NCBI RefSeq assembly: GCF_031344075.1
Contig: NZ_JAVJAN010000019.1
Location: forward strand, 1 to 64,000
Direction of reading: 5' to 3'
DNA: 64,000 bases
From: Clostridium aquiflavi
GTDB taxonomy: Bacteria > Bacillota > Clostridia > Clostridiales > Clostridiaceae
In this document: piece by piece, positions 1 through 7,731 of the stretch
Layout of the letters: the number at the start of each line of letters is the position of its first letter
How positions within the stretch are numbered: position 1 is the stretch's first letter
Made by a program: the position numbers and the translations under genes
Notes under the pieces: generated by a model
The model's database searches: none
Seen by the model: only the letters and a program-made list of their open reading frames with translations
Told to the model about the DNA's origin: nothing

Positions 1-46
1 ACAAAATCGCTAAGGCGACTTTGGAGCCGTCGATTTTTTTAGCCAT
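1..46 (-). CDS. possible 5' end of an unidentified gene running off the left edge
   Basis: An ATG at 46 on the minus strand follows a GGAAAGG-like site by five bases and opens a frame beginning MAKKIDGSKVALAIL that leaves the window. The codons used (GAC, GGC, TCC, GTC, GCC) and the surrounding 90 bases are clearly richer in G+C than anything else here, which suggests recently acquired DNA. Only 15 codons are visible, so no function can be given and the call may be wrong. Confidence 0.25.
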   Translation of the reverse strand, partial: MAKKIDGSKVALAIL

Positions 47-94
47 GCGCCCTTTCCAAACGCAGTGCAGGAATAATGGTGCGACATATGATTA

Positions 95-194
95 TTTTTT
101 ATTCTTTAGGGGGACTCATAATACCTTTAAAATACATTATTTTAAAAGTTATCCACAATTTTTTTAATAATATAAATTCCTAAAGAATAAAAAA
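95..194. repeat. 16-bp perfect inverted repeat with 68-base loop
   Basis: Bases 95-110 (TTTTTTATTCTTTAGG) are the exact reverse complement of 179-194. The arm at 95-110 is followed by GGGGAC. The eleven-base string TTTAGGGGGAC occurs there and again at the ribosome binding site of the next gene (about 245-255), as if a gene start had been duplicated. No transposase is nearby. Function unknown. Confidence 0.5.
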
Positions 195-261
195 ACATTT
201 TTCACTATAGAAAAATATGATAATATCAATATAGTAAAATATTTTTAGGGGGACAAAGTAA

Positions 262-624
262 ATGACGTGTGCATCAAAATATCTTAGCCAAGGTTATAAT
301 TGTGCTGAATCATTAATTAAATTTTATAATGATGAATATAATGAAAGTATTCCACTTGGATTAGGTAGTGGTATGGGGGCTGGCGCTGGAATTGGAAGTC
401 TTTGCGGCGCTATAAATGCTGGAATTGTAATTATAGGCTTCTTAAAAGGAAGACATAATAATAACGAAATCAATATGGCTAGAGATTACTCTAGGGAGTT
501 TGTAACAAAAATCAAAGAAAAATATTCTACAGAAATGTGTAGAGAATTGAAAGCAAATAAAATTAGTTGTGGTGAAATAGTGGATTTTTCTTATAATACA
601 TTAATTAATGTATTACAAAATTAA
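262..624 (+). CDS. C_GCAxxG_C_C family putative redox protein
   Basis: This is a 120-residue soluble protein. The spaced cysteines (the NCAES region near residue 14, SLCGA near residue 48, the MCRE and SCGE segments in the C-terminal third) and a very glycine-rich central stretch (GSGMGAGAGIGS) fit the small C_GCAxxG_C_C family, thought to be redox-active or to bind a metal or heme. The biochemical role is not established. The start is supported by an AGGGGGA ribosome binding site eight bases upstream. It stands alone and is followed by a strong bidirectional terminator shared with the convergent permease gene. Confidence 0.75.
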   Translation: MTCASKYLSQGYNCAESLIKFYNDEYNESIPLGLGSGMGAGAGIGSLCGAINAGIVIIGFLKGRHNNNEINMARDYSREFVTKIKEKYSTEMCRELKANKISCGEIVDFSYNTLINVLQN

Positions 625-636
625 TATTTTATCATA

Positions 637-680
637 AAAAATGTACTATACACTAATAACTTAGTGTATAGTACATTTTT
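637..680. terminator. bidirectional rho-independent terminator
   Basis: A 20-bp perfect stem (637-656 with 661-680) and a TAAC loop sit between two convergent genes. The stem begins with A5 and ends with T5, so it can act on both strands. Confidence 0.9.
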
Positions 681-686
681 ATATTT

Positions 687-2099
687 TTATAATTCTTGCC
701 TATTATTTTTTTTAGCAATATAAGGCATTATAATACCTAATCCAATTAATATGAATGGTGTTATAATATTAAGTATTAATTTAAATATATCTGTAGAGTA
801 CATACCACTAATACATGCAAAAGCAGTAAATACAAAGCACCATGCTCCTAAAATAATACCTATAGTATTATTCTTAACAAAGTAGTACTCTCTATTAAAC
901 TTTTCTCCAGCTTTCTTTAAAGCAATATAAGCAATAAATACCCATAAATAACGAAGTGGCATACACACTGCATTTAGCTTTACTAGCCATTTAACTAGAT
1001 CGTCAACATTTTTAATTCCAATAGCTGGAACTATTATTAATATAGATACTATTATTAATATAAGTTTGTGACCATTTGTATAAGCCCCATTTTTATTTTT
1101 TATGAACATTTTTTCTGGAATGAAATTCTTATCTGCACTATCAAGTAACATACGTAAAGGTGCATCAATTGATATAATTAATACTGCAAATTGTCCAATA
1201 AGATTTGTAATAGCATATATAATTACGAAGAAATTTCCTAGATGATAATATTCACCTAACTTTTGGAATGCATAATATGCACCATTTGTCATTAAATCAT
1301 TAGGTACATTATTTGAATCAAACATCATACCAAGTGAAACTGTTCCTAAAATTGCACATACAGCTACCATAATTGCAAGAGCAATCATACCTTTAGAAAA
1401 TCCTTTTTCTGGATCTTTCATTTCATTAACATAAGGTGAAATTTTCTCGCATCCACCAACTGCAAATACTAAGATAGCTAAATTAGTAAAAAATTTAGTA
1501 TCAAAAGTAGGCATAAATGTTTTAAAAGACCAATCAATCGTATTTAGCTTTGCATCTGTAATTGCTGGTGCTGCTACCATTAACACTATAAATAAAATTG
1601 ACATTACAAACATTGATGTACCAGCAAGTGCAGATAATTTTTTTAATGGATTTAATCCTTTAGATGCAATATACATTCCAACTAAAAAAACTACTAAACA
1701 AGCTAATTGTAATACTTTGGGATTCATTGCACTAATTCTATTATCTTGAAAAATAGCCCAACTTGAGGCAATTATAAATCCTGATGGCTTTTGTGAAATA
1801 TAAGGCATGTGTACTACCCAGTATGTCCATCCTGCATAATATGCAAGCTTAGGTCCTATAGTTTCGTTAATCCATGAACTAACTCCGCCACCATAATCTT
1901 TAAACGCTGAACCTAATTCCCCTACCATTAAAGCATATGGTATGAAATAAATAGCAAAAATTATAATCCATGATACAATCGCTTTAAGACCATCATATTC
2001 TGAAAATCCATTAATAACATTTCCAAATCCCCATACAGCTGAGAATGCCATAAATGCTAATGTATACCACATAATCTGTTTATCTTTCTTTTCTGACAT
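687..2099 (-). CDS. APC-superfamily amino acid permease
   Basis: This is a 470-residue integral membrane protein with about twelve hydrophobic segments. Its N-terminal region (SAVWGFGNVINGFSEY, then a GGGVSSWI stretch) is typical of APC transporters of the glutamate/GABA exchanger type that includes YjeM and GadC. It probably moves an amino acid, or exchanges one for its decarboxylation product; the substrate cannot be read from sequence. An AAGGGGA ribosome binding site lies seven bases before the ATG. It is monocistronic, with a long AT-rich upstream region shared with the divergent chemoreceptor gene. No decarboxylase gene is adjacent. Confidence 0.85.
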   Translation of the reverse strand: MSEKKDKQIMWYTLAFMAFSAVWGFGNVINGFSEYDGLKAIVSWIIIFAIYFIPYALMVGELGSAFKDYGGGVSSWINETIGPKLAYYAGWTYWVVHMPYISQKPSGFIIASSWAIFQDNRISAMNPKVLQLACLVVFLVGMYIASKGLNPLKKLSALAGTSMFVMSILFIVLMVAAPAITDAKLNTIDWSFKTFMPTFDTKFFTNLAILVFAVGGCEKISPYVNEMKDPEKGFSKGMIALAIMVAVCAILGTVSLGMMFDSNNVPNDLMTNGAYYAFQKLGEYYHLGNFFVIIYAITNLIGQFAVLIISIDAPLRMLLDSADKNFIPEKMFIKNKNGAYTNGHKLILIIVSILIIVPAIGIKNVDDLVKWLVKLNAVCMPLRYLWVFIAYIALKKAGEKFNREYYFVKNNTIGIILGAWCFVFTAFACISGMYSTDIFKLILNIITPFILIGLGIIMPYIAKKNNRQEL

Positions 2100-2567
2100 A
2101 ACTTTCCCCTTACTTTTATTAATTATTTTAATATTTATATTAAAATAATAACTTAACTTTATATGTTTGTATACGTATTCGACAAAAGTAGATTTTATTT
2201 TTTTATTTCTTTTATAAAATAATATTTATATATTTTTTATATAATATTATTTTATATGAATACACTTTTAGTCTTCTTTATTTATCATTTTTAAAAATAT
2301 AATGTCATTTAATAATTAAATTTGTTATATTCACCGAATATTTTTTGTAGTTTGTATGTTTTTTCTAAAGATTAATTGAAAAATAACGATAATTATAATA
2401 TATTTATCTACTGTTAAGTAATATAGTCTTTAACATTATATATTAGTATAATCTCTTAATTATAAAGTAGCTTTTTCACTAATGAACGTAGTTTTTTACT
2501 AACATACAAAGAGAATCTCAATATTTCTTAGCAAATATGAAAAAATATTAGGAGGGTTAATTAAATT
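2100..2567. other. AT-rich divergent intergenic region
   Basis: These 468 bases separate the divergent permease and chemoreceptor genes and must hold promoters for both. No open frame, riboswitch fold or convincing flagellar sigma-D promoter was found. The only clear element is the AGGAGGG ribosome binding site of the receptor at about 2551. Confidence 0.6.
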
Positions 2568-4568
2568 ATGGAAACAAAATTTAAATTTACAAGTATTCGT
2601 TTTAAGCTTATTATTAGCTTTATATTGATTTGTTTAATACCTATTTTATTCCTAGGAATTTCATCTTATTCTAAATCCAAGTCAATTTTAGAAAAGAATT
2701 TCGAAGTTAATAGTGCTCAAACGCTTCAACAAGTTGATGAATCTCTTAATACTCAACTTAAAGTTTTTATAAATCCAATTGAAATGATGTCTAATAATAT
2801 TAACTTTAAGGAAAGTGATTTATCCGATGAAAGAATTTCTTTTGCACAAGAAACACTTGGTAATGTAGTGCAAAGTGACAATAATATTTTTAGTGCTTAC
2901 TACGGTACTGAGAATGGTAAATTCACCATTTATCCTGAAGGAGATATGGGCGAAAATTTTGATCCTAAAGAAAGATCATGGTATAAGAAAGCATTAGAAA
3001 ACAAAGGTCAAGTTGTTATATCAGAACCTTTTAATGATGCACGAACTGGAAAACTAGTTGTTTCTGTTTCTAAAACAGTTGAAAGAGATTCTAATATTAT
3101 TGGTGTTGTGTCTATGAATATTTCTCTTGAAAATATTTCTAAATCTTTATCAGAAATTACTATAGGAAACGCAGGATATGTATATGTTTGTGATTCTAAT
3201 GGTATAATGTTATTTCATCCAAATAGTGAACTTATAGGTTCAACTGATGTTGTTCAATTAGAAATTTGGAATATGATTAATTCTAACAATAAGGGTTTTT
3301 CAAAATATTTATATAAAGGTACTAATAAATTTGCAAGTTTCACTTCTAATCATCTTACTGGATGGAAACTTATAGCCACTATGGATGATTCAGAAATAAG
3401 TGATGATGTCAGTGCAATAAGAAATTTAATCTTTATTGTTTCATTTATTGCATTTATTTTATCAATTATTGTTGCTTATATTTTAAGTAAATCTATATCA
3501 GATAATGCTAATAAATTAAATATTGCATTTAGTAAAGCATCAGATGGTGATTTAACTGCTAAGGTTAATATAAAAAGTAAAGATGAATTTGGAAGCCTTG
3601 GAGACAATTTTAATTCTATGTTAACAAATATATCAGAACTTATGCTAGAAGTAGAAAATTCATCTAAAGTTATACTTGAAACTTCTTCAAGTCTTGCAAT
3701 AATGGCACAAGAAACAACATTATCAGTAGAACAAGTTTCTCATGCTATAGATGAAATAGCTCAAGGTGCTACACAAACCGCTCAAAATTCTCAAGATGGA
3801 TCAGTAGAAATTCTTGATTTATCTGATGGAATAAATAAAATAACAGATGCTAATAATCATATTGTAAATATTTCTGAAGGATCTGAAAATTTAAGTTCAC
3901 AAGGTTTAGATATGGTGAAAATTTTAGTTGAAAAATCTACTAAAACTAAAGATTCAACTTTACAAGTTAGTGAAATTGTTAATGATATGAATTTAAGTAC
4001 TGAAAAAATTAATGCTATGTCTGATTCTATAGCTGAAATTACAGAACAAACTAATCTATTAGCTTTAAATGCTTCTATAGAAGCTGCAAGAGCTGGTGAA
4101 GCGGGGAAAGGATTTGCTGTTGTTGCAGAAGAAATAAGAAAACTTGCAGATCAATCAAAAAATTCAACAGAAGAAATAAAAAAAATAATAGATGTAATAA
4201 AAAGTAAATCTTTGACTGCTGTGTCAGCCATGAAAGAAACAGAAATTACAGTAAATGATCAAGAAAAAGTAGTAAATGATACTCATAAAATATTTATTGA
4301 CATAATAGAGAATATAAAAATTCTTGCTGAAAAAATCAATGATGTTAAAGATGATACTTCAATTATTGATTCTAAAAAGGATAAAGTTGTTCTTCAAATA
4401 GAAAACATATCTTCTATTTCAGAAGAAACCGCTTCTGCCACAGAAGAAGTTTCTGCTTCTGCTGAAGAAATAACTGCAACAATGCAAGAGATGGAAAATT
4501 ACGTAGATAATTTAAGAAAACTTTCTGAAAAACTTGAAGATGGTGTAAATAAATTTAAAATAAAATAA
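2568..4568 (+). CDS. methyl-accepting chemotaxis protein (dCache-type receptor)
   Basis: This is a 666-residue transmembrane chemoreceptor. Order of parts: short cytoplasmic start, TM1 at about 13-32, an extracellular dCache-like sensor to about 283, TM2 at about 286-308, a HAMP domain to about 360, and a long signalling coiled coil. The conserved hairpin tip that contacts CheA/CheW is at about 491-525 (EITEQTNLLALNASIEAARA). The sensor has the Cache-type YYGTENGKF and RSWYKKA stretches, so a small ligand such as an amino or carboxylic acid is likely, but its identity is not visible. AGGAGGG precedes the ATG. No che genes are adjacent. Confidence 0.92.
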   Translation: METKFKFTSIRFKLIISFILICLIPILFLGISSYSKSKSILEKNFEVNSAQTLQQVDESLNTQLKVFINPIEMMSNNINFKESDLSDERISFAQETLGNVVQSDNNIFSAYYGTENGKFTIYPEGDMGENFDPKERSWYKKALENKGQVVISEPFNDARTGKLVVSVSKTVERDSNIIGVVSMNISLENISKSLSEITIGNAGYVYVCDSNGIMLFHPNSELIGSTDVVQLEIWNMINSNNKGFSKYLYKGTNKFASFTSNHLTGWKLIATMDDSEISDDVSAIRNLIFIVSFIAFILSIIVAYILSKSISDNANKLNIAFSKASDGDLTAKVNIKSKDEFGSLGDNFNSMLTNISELMLEVENSSKVILETSSSLAIMAQETTLSVEQVSHAIDEIAQGATQTAQNSQDGSVEILDLSDGINKITDANNHIVNISEGSENLSSQGLDMVKILVEKSTKTKDSTLQVSEIVNDMNLSTEKINAMSDSIAEITEQTNLLALNASIEAARAGEAGKGFAVVAEEIRKLADQSKNSTEEIKKIIDVIKSKSLTAVSAMKETEITVNDQEKVVNDTHKIFIDIIENIKILAEKINDVKDDTSIIDSKKDKVVLQIENISSISEETASATEEVSASAEEITATMQEMENYVDNLRKLSEKLEDGVNKFKIK

Positions 4569-4580
4569 ATATATTTAAAA

Positions 4581-4625
4581 TAAACGATGTAGTTAAATTG
4601 TATATTTACTACATCGTTTATTTTT
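4581..4625 (+). terminator. rho-independent terminator after the chemoreceptor
   Basis: A 13-bp stem, TAAACGATGTAGT (4581-4593) with its complement at 4608-4620, is followed by TTTTTG. Confidence 0.88.
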
Positions 4626-4729
4626 GTAATTTTCATAAATATTAAACTGATTCAAATCAAAAAAATATAATAAATTTTGTGTTTTAATTTTAACTTTAAA
4701 CTAATGGACTTCATTACCACTTCTTTTTA

Positions 4730-5128
4730 TTATATCAATTTATAAAGCTCATTTTCTTCCTTGTTCATTCTTCTTGTTATTTTTAAAAGAATACTATTTG
4801 TTTCTGAAATAATATGATTTTTGTTTTCTTTAAGTTTAATCTTAGTGTTAAACTTGTCTTTATAACTTATAAATTGTATCAATATCCCACCCATTTCATC
4901 TACATATCTTTGAGCTATATGTTTTACATTATCATCCTTTAATAAATTGGGGTATAAAAATTTATCTTCTGTGTTTAAATGAATTTGTAATTTACCAGAA
5001 AGTTTGTTTATATTACTTGCTAATTCATCAAAATAATCACTTATATCATCTTTAATTATAATTTCCTCAATTTTTTTGATTATATCGTATATTTCTATAT
5101 GTTGTCTTTTAAAGTTTTTTAAATCCAT
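4730..5128 (-). CDS. hemerythrin-like HHE domain protein
   Basis: This is a 132-residue all-helical soluble protein. H10, the HLNTE motif (H50, E54), further histidines near 70 and 96 and a C-terminal acidic stretch match the spacing of hemerythrin HHE cation-binding domains, which hold a di-iron centre. In clostridia such proteins are linked to oxygen sensing or scavenging, or to handling reactive nitrogen and iron; which applies here is unknown. Only the single domain is present, with no signalling output domain. It lies downstream of a MazG-like gene but is separated from it by a terminator, so it is probably transcribed alone. Confidence 0.75.
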   Translation of the reverse strand: MDLKNFKRQHIEIYDIIKKIEEIIIKDDISDYFDELASNINKLSGKLQIHLNTEDKFLYPNLLKDDNVKHIAQRYVDEMGGILIQFISYKDKFNTKIKLKENKNHIISETNSILLKITRRMNKEENELYKLI

Positions 5129-5191
5129 GTCAATCCATCCTTTTTACATTATTAAGTATAATTTCTATATTTTAATTATACTTATTAAGTT

Positions 5192-5227
5192 AAAAAGTGT
5201 ATGTAACAAATGTTACATACACTTTTT
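5192..5227 (-). terminator. rho-independent terminator of the MazG-like gene
   Basis: A 16-bp stem whose arm ends GTGTATGTAAC closes over a four-base loop, and on the minus strand it runs into a T-tract. It lies between the MazG-like stop and the hemerythrin start. Confidence 0.85.
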
Positions 5228-5247
5228 TATTCTAGAGATTAATTTAA

Positions 5248-5565
5248 TTATAATTCCGTATACTTTTTGCTACTTCCTTTACACTTTTCTACTGGATATT
5301 TCTTTTCATTCTTATCCATCTTATTATTTATTATTTCTGTTAAATCAACCTTTAAACAATCACTCATATGTATGCAATAAATCATTACGTCTGCTAACTC
5401 CTCAAGGACATGTTCTTTATCATAGTTTTCTTCATCCCATAAAAAATTTTCTAGTAATTCCCCAGATTCTATTGAAATAGCTTTTGAAAGATTAGCTGGT
5501 GTATGAAACTTATCCCAGTCCCTATCACTTCTAAATTTTTTTATTCTGTTTAATGTACTTTTCAT
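5248..5565 (-). CDS. MazG-like nucleotide pyrophosphohydrolase
   Basis: This 105-residue protein is the size of single-domain MazG-like or dCTPase-type enzymes. The acidic metal-binding pattern is visible: ESGELLE around residues 33-39 and EELAD at 55-59, the paired ExxE and ExxD motifs that bind magnesium. The family hydrolyses nucleoside triphosphates to monophosphate and pyrophosphate, usually to clear non-canonical nucleotides or adjust dNTP pools. The preferred substrate is unknown. A terminator follows it. No toxin-antitoxin partner lies beside it. Confidence 0.85.
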   Translation of the reverse strand: MKSTLNRIKKFRSDRDWDKFHTPANLSKAISIESGELLENFLWDEENYDKEHVLEELADVMIYCIHMSDCLKVDLTEIINNKMDKNEKKYPVEKCKGSSKKYTEL

Positions 5566-5895
5566 AAAAAATCACTCTTTTCTTATTAGTTGTTTTTATT
5601 CTATTTATATAATTTTAATATTATATTTTTTCAGTCTTTATCATCATTAATTGCTAAATTTTTAACAATTATATTTGATTTTGATATTTAATTTTTCAGT
5701 ATATTCTATATTACTTTTTATTATAACTTATAATAAGAAATTATTTAGAGTTTTTACAATAAAACTACAAATTCACTCTAAAATACATAATAAAATTTTA
5801 AATTTAAGAATAATTTTACTTAATCTAAATATACTTATGAAAAGATTTAAATTAAACATTTGTTAAGTATGTTAAAACATACAGAAAGGAGAAAA
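5566..5895. other. AT-rich intergenic region upstream of the hydrogenase operon
   Basis: These 330 bases separate the divergent MazG-like and GltD-like genes. A short open frame at 5675-5866 has no ribosome binding site and a composition expected of random AT-rich DNA, so I do not call it. I can read nothing else with confidence. Confidence 0.5.
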
Positions 5896-7731
5896 ATGAG
5901 TAGACTAGAGATTACAACGCCTAATGGAGCTCAAACTATTGTAGAAGGACTTTATAAAGACTTAGAACGTAGAATCATTGCAAGTCCTCCTGGTTTGTGC
6001 CCTGTAGATATGGCATCTTCTTTTTTAAAATTATGTCAAGCACAAACTTGTGGAAAATGCGTACCTTGTAGAATTGGACTTGCTCAATTAGAAAATTTGA
6101 TTGATGATGTTTTAAATCGTAAAGCAACTTTAGAAACTATTGATTTAATTGAAAAAACAGCAAAGGTAGTTATTGATTCTGCTGATTGTGCTATAGGATA
6201 TGAAGCAGCTAATATGGTTTTAAAAGGAGTAATAGGTTTTAAATCAGACTATATTGAACACATAGTCAACAATAGATGTATATGTAACTTAAATCAGCCT
6301 GTTCCATGCGTTGCCCTATGCCCTGCTGGTGTAGACATTCCTGGATATATTGCTTTAATTTCGCAGAAGAGATATTCTGATGCTGTTAGATTAATAAGAA
6401 AAGATAATCCTTTTCCAACAGCATGCGCCTTTATATGTGAACACCCTTGCGAAGCTAGGTGCAGACGTAATATGCTTGATGACTCTATAAATATTAGAGG
6501 TCTTAAGCGTTTTGCTGTTGATAATGCTGGTAAAGTTCCAATACCCAAATGTGCTTCTCCTACTGGTAAAAAAATAGCAGTAATTGGTGGTGGACCAGGT
6601 GGTTTAAGTGCAGCTTATTTTTTATCATTAATGGGACACAAGGTTGTGATTTATGAAAAACGTGAAAAATTAGGAGGTATGCTTAGATATGGAATTCCTA
6701 ATTATAGACTTCCTATAGAACACTTAGAAAATGATATTTCAGATATATTATCAACAGGCATTGAAGTAAAAAACAATATATCTATTGGTACTGATATATC
6801 TTTACTTGATATTGAAAATTCACATGATGCTGTTTATATTGCAATTGGAGCACATATTGATAAAAAAATAGGTATTGATGGAGAAGAAAGTGCAGGTGTT
6901 ATTTCAGCAGTAGAAATGTTACGCGCAATAGGTGAAGATAATCCACCAGATTTTTCAGGTAAAACAGTTGTAGTAATTGGTGGTGGTAATGTAGCAATGG
7001 ATGCTGCTAGATCTGCTATAAGACTTGGTGCAAAAAAAGTATGTAATGTATATAGGCGTAGAAAAGTAGATATGACTGCTCTACCTGATGAAATTGAAGG
7101 TGCAATTGCAGAAGGTTGTGAAATTATAACGCTCAAAGCACCTCTTAGAATTGAAAGTGATAAAAATGGTAATGTAACAGCCCTTTTTGTTAAGCCTCAA
7201 ATAATTGGTAAAATTGACGATTCTAAACGTCCACGTCCTACATCATCATGCCAAGAAGATCAAAGAATTCCTTGTGATATATTAATTGTAGCAATTGGAC
7301 AAGGCATAGAGTCTAATCATTTTGCTGAATCTGGAGTTCCTGTTAAAAGAGGTGTTATTGAAGCTATGAGTTCTAGTGGTGTTGAAAATAGTCCTGGAAT
7401 TTTTGCAGGTGGTGATTGTGTAACTGGTCCTGCTACTGTGATTAGAGCAATAGCTGCTGGCAAAGTAGCTGCTGCTAATATAGATACTTATCTTGGTTAT
7501 AACCACATTATAAGTTCTGATGTTGAAATTCCAAGTGCAAGACTAGATGATAGACCTCTTTGTGGACGAGTTAATACTTCTGAAAGAGATGCTGATATAC
7601 GTAAAAATGATTTTGAACTTATTGAATATGGAATGACATGTGAAGAAGCTCATCAAGAATCTTATAGATGTCTAAGATGTGATCACTTTGGATATGGAGT
7701 ATTTAAAGGAGGTAGAATTAACAAATGGTAA
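5896..7731 (+). CDS. GltD-like NAD(P)H:flavin oxidoreductase subunit paired with [FeFe]-hydrogenase
   Basis: The start is the ATG at 5896 behind AAAGGAG, twelve codons inside the longest frame; this gives 611 residues. The N-terminus holds a NuoF-type iron-sulfur segment (CGKCVPCRIG, near 52-61). Next come the cysteine-rich GltD entry domain, a first Rossmann motif (VIGGGPGGLSAAYF, near 228) for FAD, and a second (VVVIGGGNVAMDAA, near 358) for NAD(P)H. It ends with a short cysteine-containing tail (CLRCDHF). It resembles the small subunit of glutamate synthase with an added iron-sulfur module. The hydrogenase gene overlaps its stop by seven bases, so the two are co-translated and probably form a complex linking H2 to pyridine nucleotide. 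The direction of electron flow is unknown. Confidence 0.82.
   Translation: MSRLEITTPNGAQTIVEGLYKDLERRIIASPPGLCPVDMASSFLKLCQAQTCGKCVPCRIGLAQLENLIDDVLNRKATLETIDLIEKTAKVVIDSADCAIGYEAANMVLKGVIGFKSDYIEHIVNNRCICNLNQPVPCVALCPAGVDIPGYIALISQKRYSDAVRLIRKDNPFPTACAFICEHPCEARCRRNMLDDSINIRGLKRFAVDNAGKVPIPKCASPTGKKIAVIGGGPGGLSAAYFLSLMGHKVVIYEKREKLGGMLRYGIPNYRLPIEHLENDISDILSTGIEVKNNISIGTDISLLDIENSHDAVYIAIGAHIDKKIGIDGEESAGVISAVEMLRAIGEDNPPDFSGKTVVVIGGGNVAMDAARSAIRLGAKKVCNVYRRRKVDMTALPDEIEGAIAEGCEIITLKAPLRIESDKNGNVTALFVKPQIIGKIDDSKRPRPTSSCQEDQRIPCDILIVAIGQGIESNHFAESGVPVKRGVIEAMSSSGVENSPGIFAGGDCVTGPATVIRAIAAGKVAAANIDTYLGYNHIISSDVEIPSARLDDRPLCGRVNTSERDADIRKNDFELIEYGMTCEEAHQESYRCLRCDHFGYGVFKGGRINKW

Noticed and set aside
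149..157. TTATCCACA, a perfect DnaA-box-like 9-mer
   Set aside because: A single copy with no cluster of boxes, no dnaA/dnaN nearby; expected by chance in AT-rich DNA.
2100..2567. Search for a motility sigma factor promoter before the chemoreceptor
   Set aside because: No TAAA-N15-GCCGATAA-like pair was found.
5675..5866. 63-codon frame before the hydrogenase operon
   Set aside because: No ribosome binding site, random-like AT-rich composition, overlaps the promoter region.
6294..7506. Minus-strand frames inside the GltD-like gene
   Set aside because: They are shadows of the strongly coding plus strand.
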